From: Pseudomonadota bacterium
GTDB lineage: Bacteria; Pseudomonadota; Alphaproteobacteria; Rhizobiales; Xanthobacteraceae
Assembly (NCBI GenBank): GCA_023404705.1
Contig: JAEYAU010000020.1
Location: 1-51,019 of the forward strand
Direction of reading: 5' to 3'
DNA length: 51,019 nucleotides
Shown here: positions 8,288 through 16,242 of the stretch, one piece after another
How positions within the stretch are numbered: the first letter of the stretch is position 1
How the letters are laid out: every line of letters starts with the position of its first letter
The notes under the pieces: model-generated
Database searches by the model: none
What the model was told of the DNA's origin: nothing
What the model saw: only the letters and a program-made list of their open reading frames with translations
Program-made: the position numbers and the translations under genes

Positions 8288-9286
8288 ATGTCCTGGTTTG
8301 TCGGCGGTCTGCATCGCCTCGGCCACGTTACCAAGCTCGCGGTCGTCTCGGTCGTCGCGGGGCTGAGCCTCACGAGCGCGGCCGTTGCGGGTGATGCGAC
8401 GCCGCTCGTGACCGTGCAGTGGCTCAAGACCAATCTCGGTGCACCGGACCTCGTGGTCCTCGACATCCGCTCCGCGATCGACGGTGGCGGCGCCGAGGCT
8501 TATGCGAAGGGCCACATCCCGGGCGCGATCCACAGCGACTACGACAAGGCCGGCTGGCGCGTGCCTCGCAACGGCGTGCCGTTTGTGGTGCCGACCGCTG
8601 CTGAGCTCGAGAAGCTCATCGGTGAGCTCGGCATCGACGAGGAGAGCCATGTCGTCGTGGTGCCGGCCGGCGTGCATGCGACCGATTTCGGCTCGGCGGC
8701 CCGCGTCTACTGGACGCTGAAATACGCCGGCGTGCCGAACATCTCGATCCTCGACGGCGGCTATGCGGCCTGGACGGCCGACGCCTCGAACAAGGTCGAG
8801 ACCGAGGTCCGCCGTCCGAGCCCGAAGATCTTCACGGCGACGATCGGCAAGGGTCTGCGCAGCGAAGGCGCTGACGTCGCAAAGGTGGCTCGCTCGGGCG
8901 GCGCGACCCTGATGGATGCGCGCCCCGGCGCCTTCTTCGCCGGCAAGGTGAAGGCGCCGACCGCCAAGGCCTATGGCCACATTCCGGGCGCGCTTAATCT
9001 CGACAGCGCGACGTTCTATGACGCGAGCACCAACCGGCTGAAGCCAGCCGCGGAGCTCGCTTCGCTCGCGCGCGCGCTGCCGGCTTCGGGTCCGGTGGTG
9101 AGCTACTGCAACACCGGGCACTGGGCCGCCACCAATTGGTTCGTGCTCTCCGAGCTTCTTGGCCGCAAGGACGTGACCCTCTATGACGGGTCGATGGCCG
9201 AATGGACCGCCGACGCAAGCCGCCCGATCGAGTCGGCGCGGACGAAGTGGGACGACCTCAAGAAGGCGCTCGGCTTCGGCACCTGA
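8288..9286 (+). CDS. Exported two-domain rhodanese sulfurtransferase
   Basis: This 332-residue protein has a signal peptide (cleavage near Ala34) and two rhodanese domains, like thiosulfate or 3-mercaptopyruvate sulfurtransferases. The C-terminal domain carries the catalytic loop CNTGHWA with Cys274. The N-terminal domain has VPAGVHATDFG at the matching loop with no cysteine, as in structural N-domains of tandem rhodaneses. It probably moves sulfane sulfur in the periplasm. GGAG precedes the ATG. It is followed by a YeeE/YedE transporter, a common partner in sulfur import. Confidence 0.88.
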   Translation: MSWFVGGLHRLGHVTKLAVVSVVAGLSLTSAAVAGDATPLVTVQWLKTNLGAPDLVVLDIRSAIDGGGAEAYAKGHIPGAIHSDYDKAGWRVPRNGVPFVVPTAAELEKLIGELGIDEESHVVVVPAGVHATDFGSAARVYWTLKYAGVPNISILDGGYAAWTADASNKVETEVRRPSPKIFTATIGKGLRSEGADVAKVARSGGATLMDARPGAFFAGKVKAPTAKAYGHIPGALNLDSATFYDASTNRLKPAAELASLARALPASGPVVSYCNTGHWAATNWFVLSELLGRKDVTLYDGSMAEWTADASRPIESARTKWDDLKKALGFGT

Positions 9287-9309
9287 TCACTGGAACTGCG
9301 ATTCTCACG

Positions 9310-10458
9310 ATGACCATTGCGACTGTTGAAAGTGTGCCCGCGGCGTCGGCGCCGCGGCTGGACTGGCCGTTCCTCATCGCGGCGGTGCTCGCCACCGCGG
9401 TGCTCGTCGCCCTCGTCGTGCTCGACGGGCAACTGCCGTCCGCTGCATTACTGGTGCTCGGGTTCGGGCTCGGCGCGGCGTTCCTCAAGGCCGAGTTCAG
9501 CTTCACGGCGGCCTGGCGCCGCTTCCTCGTCACCGGCGAGGCCGGCGGCCTGATCGGCGCGCTGCTGCTCATCGCAATCGCGGCCATCGTCATCGTGCCG
9601 GTGGCGGCGCTCGTGCCGGGCTTCGGCGGCGCTATCGCGCCGATCGGTCCCTCGCTGCTGATCGGCGCCTTCGTGTTCGGCATCGGCATGCAGCTCGCCA
9701 ATGGCTGCGGCTCGGGCACGCTCTACACGGCCGGCGGCGGCTCCGGCCGCATGCTCATCACGCTCGCCTTCTTCATCGCGGGCAGCGTGATCGGCAGCCT
9801 GCATCTGCCGGCGCTGCTCGATCTGGGCGGCATCGATCCGGTGCTCGCCTCCGCCTATTTCGGCCCGTGGGGCGGGCTCCTGGTGACGCTGCTCAGCATC
9901 CTCGCGGTCGCGGTTCTGGTCGCCGTGATCGCAGCGCGCCGCGGGGCCAACTTCCTGCCGAAGCGCGGCATCGTCATCGGCGCCTTCGTCATTGGCGCGC
10001 TCGCGATCGGCGTGTTCCTCGCGGGCCGCCATCCCTGGAGCGTCACCTTCGGCTTCACGGTGTGGGGCGCAAAGATTTCGACGCTGCTCGGCTTCGATTT
10101 GTCGGGCTCGTCCTTCTGGCAATGGCCCGGGCCGAAGCGCGCGCTCACCGAATCGGTGCTCACCGACACCTCGAGCCTCACCGACTTCGGCATGATCTTC
10201 GGCGCCATGGCGGCCGCTGCGCTCGCCAAGCCCTTCGCGCGCACACCCTGGCCGCCGCTGCGTTCGCTGCTCGCGGCTGTGGTCGGCGGACTGCTGATGG
10301 GTTGGGGCGCGCGCATCGGCTTCGGCTGCAACATCGGCGCCTTCTTCGGCGGCGTGGCCTCGGGCAGCCTGCATGGCTGGATCTGGTTCGCGGCCGCGCT
10401 CGCGGGCTCCGCCATCGGGATTCGGCTGCGTCCGCTGTTCGGCTTGTCGAGAAACTGA
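9310..10458 (+). CDS. YeeE/YedE-family sulfur (thiosulfate) transporter
   Basis: This 382-residue polytopic membrane protein belongs to the YeeE/YedE (TsuA-like) family, which moves thiosulfate or sulfur-carrying groups through conserved cysteines. The two family hallmarks are visible: GMQLANGCGSGTLYTAGGG with Cys133, and GFGCNIGAFFGG with Cys340. The ATG at 9310 lies 23 bases after the rhodanese gene; an in-frame extension into that gene was rejected. Context suggests the rhodanese delivers or prepares the sulfur species outside the membrane. Confidence 0.88.
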   Translation: MTIATVESVPAASAPRLDWPFLIAAVLATAVLVALVVLDGQLPSAALLVLGFGLGAAFLKAEFSFTAAWRRFLVTGEAGGLIGALLLIAIAAIVIVPVAALVPGFGGAIAPIGPSLLIGAFVFGIGMQLANGCGSGTLYTAGGGSGRMLITLAFFIAGSVIGSLHLPALLDLGGIDPVLASAYFGPWGGLLVTLLSILAVAVLVAVIAARRGANFLPKRGIVIGAFVIGALAIGVFLAGRHPWSVTFGFTVWGAKISTLLGFDLSGSSFWQWPGPKRALTESVLTDTSSLTDFGMIFGAMAAAALAKPFARTPWPPLRSLLAAVVGGLLMGWGARIGFGCNIGAFFGGVASGSLHGWIWFAAALAGSAIGIRLRPLFGLSRN

Positions 10459-10460
10459 CG

Positions 10461-10619
10461 ATGATGCGGATCGTCTACGTCCTCGTCTTTGTCATCGGTC
10501 TTGCGGCCGTGCTGGTGGACCATCTCACCAGCCCCTCGACCGGCCGCGCGGTCTCGCCCGAAGACTTCGCGGGCGCCTGCGCGCCCTGCGGCGCGCCCTG
10601 TCCTTCGACGCAGAAGTAG
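10461..10619 (+). CDS. 52-residue single-pass membrane peptide with a CxxCxxxC tail
   Basis: This small gene starts two bases after the transporter stop. It encodes 52 residues: a hydrophobic helix (VYVLVFVIGLAAVLVDHL), a polar linker, and a C-terminus ACAPCGAPCPSTQK with cysteines at 40, 43 and 47. With the N-terminus inside, the cysteines would face the periplasm, like the rhodanese. I do not recognise the family. Tight coupling to a sulfur transporter suggests a sulfur-handling or thiol-relay accessory; this is inference. The next gene converges three bases away. Confidence 0.6.
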   Translation: MMRIVYVLVFVIGLAAVLVDHLTSPSTGRAVSPEDFAGACAPCGAPCPSTQK

Positions 10620-10622
10620 CCG

Positions 10623-11549
10623 CTAGACGCTCTGTGCCAGCAGCGCGTCGACCTCGGCGCGCGTGGGCGCACCCGTGATGCCACCGAAGCGCGTGCACTT
10701 GAGCGCCGCGGCCGCCGCGGCGAAGTGCATGGCGCCCGCCTCGTCGCGCCCTTCCGCGAGCGCTAGGGCGAAAGCGCCGTGGAACACATCGCCGGCGCCG
10801 AGCGTGTCGACCGCGTCGACGCGGAACGAGGCCATGCGCCGCACCTCATCGTTCTCGAGCCAATGCATGTCGTTCGCGCCATTGGTGACGGCGAGGAACG
10901 ACGGCGTGTGCGCGCGCAGCGCCAGGAGACCTTCGGCGTGATCGTCCTTCTGCGCGGTGGCGACGAGCCCCTCGTGCGAGAACACCACGTGCGAGCACAG
11001 GGTGAGCAGCTCGTGCGTGTGACGCGTCGGCTGATCCGCATCGAGCACGATGCGCAACCCCCGCGCCCGCGCCACCGCACAGACCTCCAGCACGAACTCC
11101 GGAAAGCGGTTGTCCGCCAGCACCACGTCGGCAGCGGCCACCAGCGCCTCCGCATTCTCCGGCCGTGCATCGGCCAGCCGATCGTCGCGATAATTGGTGA
11201 TCGCGCGCTCGCCACGCGCATCGATCGCGATCGCCGAGATCGACGACATCAGTCCCGGGATGCGCCGACAGTGCGAGCAGTCGATGCCCTCGGCTGCGAG
11301 CCCGGCCAGGATGCGGTCGCCGATCATGTCGGTGCCGGCTGGCCCGCCGAAGGGGCCCGCGAAGATCACGCGTCCGCCGAGGCGCACCATCGTGATCGCG
11401 GCATTCGCGGCGTTGCCGCCCGTGATCGCCATGAACTCATGGGCCTTGGTTTTCACGTGCGGGACAGGCATCGTCTCGACGCGAAAGATCTCGTCGAGGA
11501 CCGCGACGCCGACACACAGGACGGTCGGGACGCGCTCAGCCGAGGACAC
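10623..11549 (-). CDS. PfkB-family sugar/nucleoside kinase
   Basis: This 308-residue ribokinase-like kinase shows the first PfkB signature region around ITGGNAANAAITMVRLGG and the C-terminal signature DTLGAGDVFHGAFALAL, whose Asp is the catalytic base. The substrate is not evident. I chose the GTG at 11549 because GAGGGAGACC stands directly before it; an ATG at 11567 lacks a ribosome site. It overlaps the nudC end by 14 bases, so the two are co-translated. Confidence 0.85.
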   Translation of the reverse strand: MSSAERVPTVLCVGVAVLDEIFRVETMPVPHVKTKAHEFMAITGGNAANAAITMVRLGGRVIFAGPFGGPAGTDMIGDRILAGLAAEGIDCSHCRRIPGLMSSISAIAIDARGERAITNYRDDRLADARPENAEALVAAADVVLADNRFPEFVLEVCAVARARGLRIVLDADQPTRHTHELLTLCSHVVFSHEGLVATAQKDDHAEGLLALRAHTPSFLAVTNGANDMHWLENDEVRRMASFRVDAVDTLGAGDVFHGAFALALAEGRDEAGAMHFAAAAAALKCTRFGGITGAPTRAEVDALLAQSV

Positions 11550-12492
11550 GGTCTCCCTCTTCGGCATAGGCGCGGATGATGTGGTGGGCGATCGCCATGG
11601 GGGGCGGCGAGGTGAGGCCGTCCGGATGCTTGCGCGTGAGCAGCAGCGCCACCTCGTCGCGGTCGAACCAGCGCGCATCCTCGAGCTCGGCGCGGTCGAC
11701 CGTGATGTCGCGGTTGAGCGCCTGCGCATGGCAGCCGATCATCAGCGACATCGGGAACGGCCACGGCTGCGACGCGAGATACTTCACCTTGCCGCAGCGG
11801 ATGCCGGCTTCCTCCAGCGTCTCGCGCCGAACCGCTTCCTCGAAGCTCTCGCCCGGCTCGACGAAGCCCGCCAGGCACGACCACATGCCGGGCGGAAAGC
11901 GCGACTGCCGGCCGAGCAGACAGCGCTCGCCGTCGATCGCCAGCATGATCACCACCGGATCGGTGCGCGGAAAGTGCTGCGCGTTGCAGCTCGGGCAGTC
12001 GCGCCGCCAGCCCGCCTCGATCACTTCGGTGCCGGCACCGCAATTGGCGCAGAAACGGTGCCGCGCATGCCAGTGCAGCATGGCCTTTGCTTCGGCGAGC
12101 GGCGCGAGATGGTCGGGATGCACGAGCCCTTGCACTGCGATCGAGCGCAGGTCCGTCACCAGAAGGTCGGAACGCTGCTCCTTCAGCGCGGCGGTCGCGG
12201 TCGGATCGAGGCCGATGCCGAAACGGCCCGCGCCGTCATGCAGGCCGAGAAAGATCGTCTCCATGCAGGGCGCGAGCGCACGCGCCTCCGCGGGGCGAAA
12301 CAAGGGATCGATGCCGTCGGCGGTCTTGCGGCAGACGATCAGCTCGCCGCCGACCGCATAGGCGCCCGCGCGGGCATCGTCTTCACACGTGGCGAGGAAG
12401 TCGGTGTCCGAGCGCCGTTCGGCGGCGCGCGCCAGGAGACTTCCGGCATAGCCGAGCCGCGGCGGCGGCCCGAGATCGGGGCGGGGAGACAT
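11536..12492 (-). CDS. nudC: NAD(H) pyrophosphatase / RNA NAD-decapping hydrolase NudC
   Basis: This 318-residue enzyme cleaves NAD(H) to NMN(H) and AMP and can remove NAD caps from RNA. It has a four-cysteine zinc site (Cys148, 151, 166, 169), the Nudix box GFVEPGESFEEAVRRE...EEAGI at 209-231, and the diagnostic NudC motif SQPWPFPMS at 241-249. The ATG at 12492 has CGGAG seven bases upstream. It is probably one operon with the PfkB kinase and perhaps the HIT gene 58 bases upstream. Confidence 0.94.
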   Translation of the reverse strand: MSPRPDLGPPPRLGYAGSLLARAAERRSDTDFLATCEDDARAGAYAVGGELIVCRKTADGIDPLFRPAEARALAPCMETIFLGLHDGAGRFGIGLDPTATAALKEQRSDLLVTDLRSIAVQGLVHPDHLAPLAEAKAMLHWHARHRFCANCGAGTEVIEAGWRRDCPSCNAQHFPRTDPVVIMLAIDGERCLLGRQSRFPPGMWSCLAGFVEPGESFEEAVRRETLEEAGIRCGKVKYLASQPWPFPMSLMIGCHAQALNRDITVDRAELEDARWFDRDEVALLLTRKHPDGLTSPPPMAIAHHIIRAYAEEGDRVLG

Positions 12493-12550
12493 GGTGCACT
12501 CCGGTGGGGGCGGGACCGTGGCATGGCGGGGCGGCGTGCGCAACACGGGG

Positions 12551-12967
12551 TCAGGCCGTCACCTGACGCAGAGCTGCGATCAGCTCGTCGCGCTCGCCGG
12601 GCGCGTAAACTTTCCGTGGCGCCGCGCCCCAGACGGGCCGCGGCCACGCCGCATCCTCGCGGAACCGGGCGATGACATGCACATGCAGCTGCGCCACCAC
12701 ATTGCCGAGCGCCGCCACGTTGAGCTTGTGGCACCCCGTTGCGGCGCGCAGTGCCGCGCTCACGGCCGCGATCTCGCGGGTGAGCCGCGCTTGCTCCTCC
12801 TCGGACAGATCGATCAGCTCGACGGCGCTGGCCCGCCGCGGCACCAGGATCGCCCAGGGGTAGTTCGCGTCATCCATCAGCAGCAACCGCGAAAGCGGCA
12901 GGTCGCCGACCGCCACTGTGTCGCGCGCGAGTTGCGGATCGAGGCTCCAGTCGGCCGATTCGGACAT
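12551..12967 (-). CDS. HIT-domain protein with variant triad (Q-x-H-x-H)
   Basis: This 138-residue protein has the HIT fold of small nucleotide hydrolases or transferases: PLSRLLLMDDANYPWAILVPRR near the start, and the active-site strand QLHVHVIARF. Relative to the classic H-x-H-x-H triad the first histidine is Gln. The central nucleophilic His is kept, so catalysis is plausible. The substrate is unknown. It is upstream of nudC on the same strand. Confidence 0.85.
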   Translation of the reverse strand: MSESADWSLDPQLARDTVAVGDLPLSRLLLMDDANYPWAILVPRRASAVELIDLSEEEQARLTREIAAVSAALRAATGCHKLNVAALGNVVAQLHVHVIARFREDAAWPRPVWGAAPRKVYAPGERDELIAALRQVTA

Positions 12968-13038
12968 GATTTCCTCGTGGTTCTACGGACGGTTCGCCGC
13001 GGCTTGCTTTCGGCCCGCGTTGGCCCGATATAGAGCAC

Positions 13039-13134
13039 GGGAGGTTGGCGGTGGACGAGCCACTCGCCAACCGGGTCAGATCCGGAAGGAAGCAGCCCTA
13101 ACGAGCTCCGGTTCGGGTCGCTCGTCAGCCTCCC
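13039..13134 (+). ncRNA. ffs: Bacterial small signal recognition particle RNA (4.5S)
   Basis: The conserved SRP domain IV core, GGTCAGATCCGGAAGGAAG followed by CAGCC, is present. Complementary ends GGGAGG (13039-13044) and CCTCCC (13129-13134) close the hairpin, giving about 96 nucleotides. The position just upstream of dnaX is the usual one in this group. Exact ends are estimated from the stem. A weak GC hairpin at 13164-13179 without a T tract follows. Confidence 0.93.
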
Positions 13135-13287
13135 ACCCTCACGTCAGGCAAGCGCGCGGCCAGCCGGGTTCCGACCCGGTTGAATCGCCGTGCCGTCTGG
13201 CCCTATGTGTCCCGGCGGGCCGCCGATTGCGGCGGATAACCCGCTTCGCCCCGGAAGTGAGCCCTGGTTTTCGGATAAGATCGCAGG

Positions 13288-15117
13288 ATGAACGACGTAC
13301 CGCAGACCGACCGTTCGTCCGAAGGCACGACCGCATCCTACCGGGTGCTGGCGCGCAAATATCGCCCCGCCACCTTCGACGATCTGATCGGCCAGGAAGC
13401 CATGGTGCGGACCGTCTCGAACGCGTTCGAGACCGGGCGCATCCCGCAGGCCTGGATCCTCACGGGCGTGCGCGGCGTCGGCAAGACCACCACGGCCCGC
13501 ATCCTCGCGCGTGCGCTGAACTATGCGCTGGCCGACGGCTCGGTCGCCGGGCCCACCGTGAAGATGCCGACGCTCGGCGAGCATTGCCAGGCCATCATGG
13601 AGAGCCGGCACGTCGACGTCATCGAGATGGACGCCGCATCCCACAACGGCGTCGACGACGTGCGCCAGATCAACGACGCGGTGCGCTACGCGCCCGTGAG
13701 CGCGCGCTATAAGGTCTATATCCTCGACGAAGTGCACATGCTTTCGACCGCGGCCTTCAACGCGCTGTTGAAGACGCTGGAGGAGCCGCCGCCGCATGTG
13801 AAGTTCGTGTTCGCGACCACCGAGATCCGCAAGGTGCCGATCACGGTGCTCTCGCGCTGCCAGCGCTTCGATCTACGCCGCGTCGAAGCGGGCGTGCTGG
13901 TCTCGCATCTCGAAGGCATCTGCTCCAAAGAGACCGTCACCGCCGAAGCCGAAGCGCTCGCGCTCATCGCCCGCGCGTCAGAAGGATCGGTGCGCGACTC
14001 ACTCTCGCTGCTCGATCAGGCGATCGCCGATGCGGGCCGCGAGCTGCGCGCCGAGGACGTCCGGCGCATGCTCGGCCTCGCCGACCGCACGCGCGTCATC
14101 GATCTGTTCGAGGCCTTGATGCGCGGCGACATGGCGGCCGCGCTCACCGAGCTGCGCGACCAATACGATTCCGGCGCCGATCCCGCGGTGGTGCTCACCG
14201 ATCTCGCGGACTTCACGCACTTCGTCACGCGCGTGAAGATCGTGCCCTCGGTCGCCGACGATCCGGCGCTCGCCGAGGCCGAGCGCACGCGCGGCCGTTC
14301 GCTTGCGGCCTCGCTCTCGATGCGCGTGCTCTCGCGCACCTGGCAGATGCTGCTCAAGGGCCTCACCGAAGTGAAGGACTCGGGCAAGCCGCTCGCCGCT
14401 GCCGAAATGGTCCTGGTGCGCATCGCCTATGCGGCCGACCTGCCGACGCCAGACGAGGTCGTGCGCGCACTCAATGGCGGCTCGCCGGGCGCGCCGGAGT
14501 CGAATGGCGGTGCGCCGCGCCAGAATGGCAATGGCCCACGCGCCGAGCTGACGCGTCCCGAAGCCCCACGCAGTGGCCCGCGCGCCGGGCTCGCGCCGGC
14601 GCAGCTCGTCACCGTGCAGCTTCCCGACTATGCGCCGCCGCGCGCGCAACGCGCCGACACCGGGCTCGCGCTGAAGAGCTTCGAGGAGCTGCTTCGTCTC
14701 GCCAACGAGAAGCGCGACCTGCAGACCAAGGCGGCGCACGAGCGCGACGAGCGGCTGGTGCGCTTCGAGGACGGCAAGCTCGAGATCGCGCTCGAGCGCT
14801 CGGCGCGGCCGACGCTGGTGAATGATCTTTCGCGCAAGCTCGCCGAATGGACCGGTAAGCGCTGGATGGTGGTGGTCTCGACCGAGCCGGGCGAGCCGAC
14901 CGTCTACGCGCAGGCGCAGGCGCGCAAAGACGAGATGATGCGCGGCGTGCAGGCCGATCCGCTGGTGCAGGCGGTGCTCACGCGCTTTCCGGGCGCCGAG
15001 ATCGTTGGCGTGCGCCGTCGCGAGGATGCCGAGCCGCCATCGGACGGTGTGCCGCCGGTCGACGACGACTCGGCCTTCGGCGAGCAGGCGCCGGACGATT
15101 TCGACGACGATCTCTGA
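13288..15117 (+). CDS. dnaX: DNA polymerase III subunits gamma/tau
   Basis: This 609-residue protein is the clamp-loader ATPase. Walker A GVRGVGKTT is at 60-68, DEVH at 147-150, then a sensor region with VLSRCQRFDLRRV. A Pro/Gly/Ala-rich linker (about 400-450) leads to a tau-type C-terminal domain that should bind DnaE. The zinc module between Walker A and DEVH keeps a single cysteine (Cys100) in place of the usual four. ybaB and recR follow, the widely conserved order. Confidence 0.96.
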   Translation: MNDVPQTDRSSEGTTASYRVLARKYRPATFDDLIGQEAMVRTVSNAFETGRIPQAWILTGVRGVGKTTTARILARALNYALADGSVAGPTVKMPTLGEHCQAIMESRHVDVIEMDAASHNGVDDVRQINDAVRYAPVSARYKVYILDEVHMLSTAAFNALLKTLEEPPPHVKFVFATTEIRKVPITVLSRCQRFDLRRVEAGVLVSHLEGICSKETVTAEAEALALIARASEGSVRDSLSLLDQAIADAGRELRAEDVRRMLGLADRTRVIDLFEALMRGDMAAALTELRDQYDSGADPAVVLTDLADFTHFVTRVKIVPSVADDPALAEAERTRGRSLAASLSMRVLSRTWQMLLKGLTEVKDSGKPLAAAEMVLVRIAYAADLPTPDEVVRALNGGSPGAPESNGGAPRQNGNGPRAELTRPEAPRSGPRAGLAPAQLVTVQLPDYAPPRAQRADTGLALKSFEELLRLANEKRDLQTKAAHERDERLVRFEDGKLEIALERSARPTLVNDLSRKLAEWTGKRWMVVVSTEPGEPTVYAQAQARKDEMMRGVQADPLVQAVLTRFPGAEIVGVRRREDAEPPSDGVPPVDDDSAFGEQAPDDFDDDL

Positions 15118-15164
15118 TCGAAGGTCCGTGATCGGGCCCATAAGGCCGATCCCAAGGAGGCGAC

Positions 15165-15485
15165 ATGGCCGATTTCCTAGGCATGATGAAGCAGGCCGCG
15201 CAGCTGCAGAGCAAGATGCAGGAGATGCAGGCCGAGCTCGACACCATCGAGGTCGAGGGCACGGCGGGCGGCGGCCTCGTCGGCGTCACGCTCACGGCCA
15301 AGGGCGAGCTCAAGGGCGTGCGCATCGATCCATCGCTGGTGAAGCCGGACGAGAAGGAGATCCTCGAGGATCTCATCGTCGCGGCCCACGGCGATGCCCG
15401 GCGCAAGGCCGAAGCCGTGCTGCAGGACAAGATGAAGGCGCTCACGGGCGGCCTGCCGCTCCCGCCCGGCCTGAAATTGTTCTGA
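15165..15485 (+). CDS. YbaB/EbfC nucleoid-associated protein
   Basis: This 106-residue protein has the YbaB/EbfC layout: an N-terminal coiled-coil helix (MMKQAAQLQSKMQEMQAELD), a central sheet with TAGGGLVGVTLTAKGELKGV, and a C-terminal helix ending GGLPLPPGLKLF. Members bind DNA as dimers. CAAGGAGGCGAC before the ATG is a strong ribosome site. It lies between dnaX and recR. Confidence 0.95.
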   Translation: MADFLGMMKQAAQLQSKMQEMQAELDTIEVEGTAGGGLVGVTLTAKGELKGVRIDPSLVKPDEKEILEDLIVAAHGDARRKAEAVLQDKMKALTGGLPLPPGLKLF

Positions 15486-15515
15486 CGCTCCTTGTCCATG
15501 AGACTGAACCACACT

Positions 15516-15598
15516 CCGTTCGTGCCCGCGAAAGCGGGCATCCAGTGCGCCACGTCGCGGCGCGCCTTCTGGGTCACCGCTTTCGCGGGGACGAACGG
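15516..15598. repeat. Intergenic inverted-repeat element, family B copy 1
   Basis: An 83-base element with ends CCGTTCGT and ACGAACGG and inner palindromes around GCCCGCGAAAGCGGGC. The same outer arms recur at 35039-35116. It sits between ybaB and recR, where it could form a hairpin in the shared transcript. Confidence 0.8.
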
Positions 15599-15636
15599 TA
15601 GATGATGCAAGCTGACTGGAACGACACCTAGCGCTG

Positions 15637-16242
15637 ATGCCCACCGCCATTGCCGGCCCCGAGATCGAACGCCTGATCCAGCTCCTCGCGCGCCTGCCGG
15701 GGCTCGGGCCGCGCTCGGCGCGCCGCGCCGCGCTGCATCTCATCAAGAAGCGCGAGCAGCTGATGGCGCCGCTCGCGACCGCGATCCAGACCGCCTTCGA
15801 CAAGATCTCGGTCTGCCGCACCTGCGGCAACATCGACTCGCAGAACCCTTGCACGGTCTGCACCGACCCGCGCCGCGATCCATCCGTAATCGTCGTGGTC
15901 GCCGACGTGGCGGACCTCTGGGCGCTCGAGCGCGCCAGCGCCATCAATGCGCGCTATCACGTGCTCGGCGGCACCTTGTCGCCGCTCGACGGCGTCGGCC
16001 CCCAGGATCTCGCGATCGACAGCCTGGTCTCGCGCGCCCATGACTCGTCCGTGAAGGAAGTGATTCTCGCGCTCAACGCCACCGTCGACGGGCAGACCAC
16101 GGCGCACTACGTCACCGATCTCCTGCACAACGCCGACGTCAAGGTGACGCGGCTCGCGCACGGCGTGCCGGTCGGCGGCGAGCTCGACTATCTGGACGAA
16201 GGCACGCTTGCGGCCGCCATCCGGCAGCGCACGCCGTTCTGA
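15637..16242 (+). CDS. recR: Recombination mediator RecR
   Basis: This 201-residue protein acts with RecF/RecO to load RecA at gaps. An N-terminal helix-hairpin-helix (LARLPGLGPRSARRAALHL), a four-cysteine zinc finger (CRTCGNIDSQNPCTVC), a Toprim domain starting VIVVVADVADL, and a C-terminal Walker-B-like segment are visible. Length is typical. It ends flush against the convergent gene at 16243. Confidence 0.96.
   Translation: MPTAIAGPEIERLIQLLARLPGLGPRSARRAALHLIKKREQLMAPLATAIQTAFDKISVCRTCGNIDSQNPCTVCTDPRRDPSVIVVVADVADLWALERASAINARYHVLGGTLSPLDGVGPQDLAIDSLVSRAHDSSVKEVILALNATVDGQTTAHYVTDLLHNADVKVTRLAHGVPVGGELDYLDEGTLAAAIRQRTPF

Noticed and set aside
10623..11549. PfkB kinase as the missing glycerate kinase of the serine cycle
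   Set aside because: It lies 20 kb from the module in a nudC operon; serine-cycle glycerate kinases are of another family.
13137..13287. Strong rho-independent terminator after ffs
   Set aside because: A GC hairpin exists at 13164-13179 but has no T tract, so termination there is not supported.
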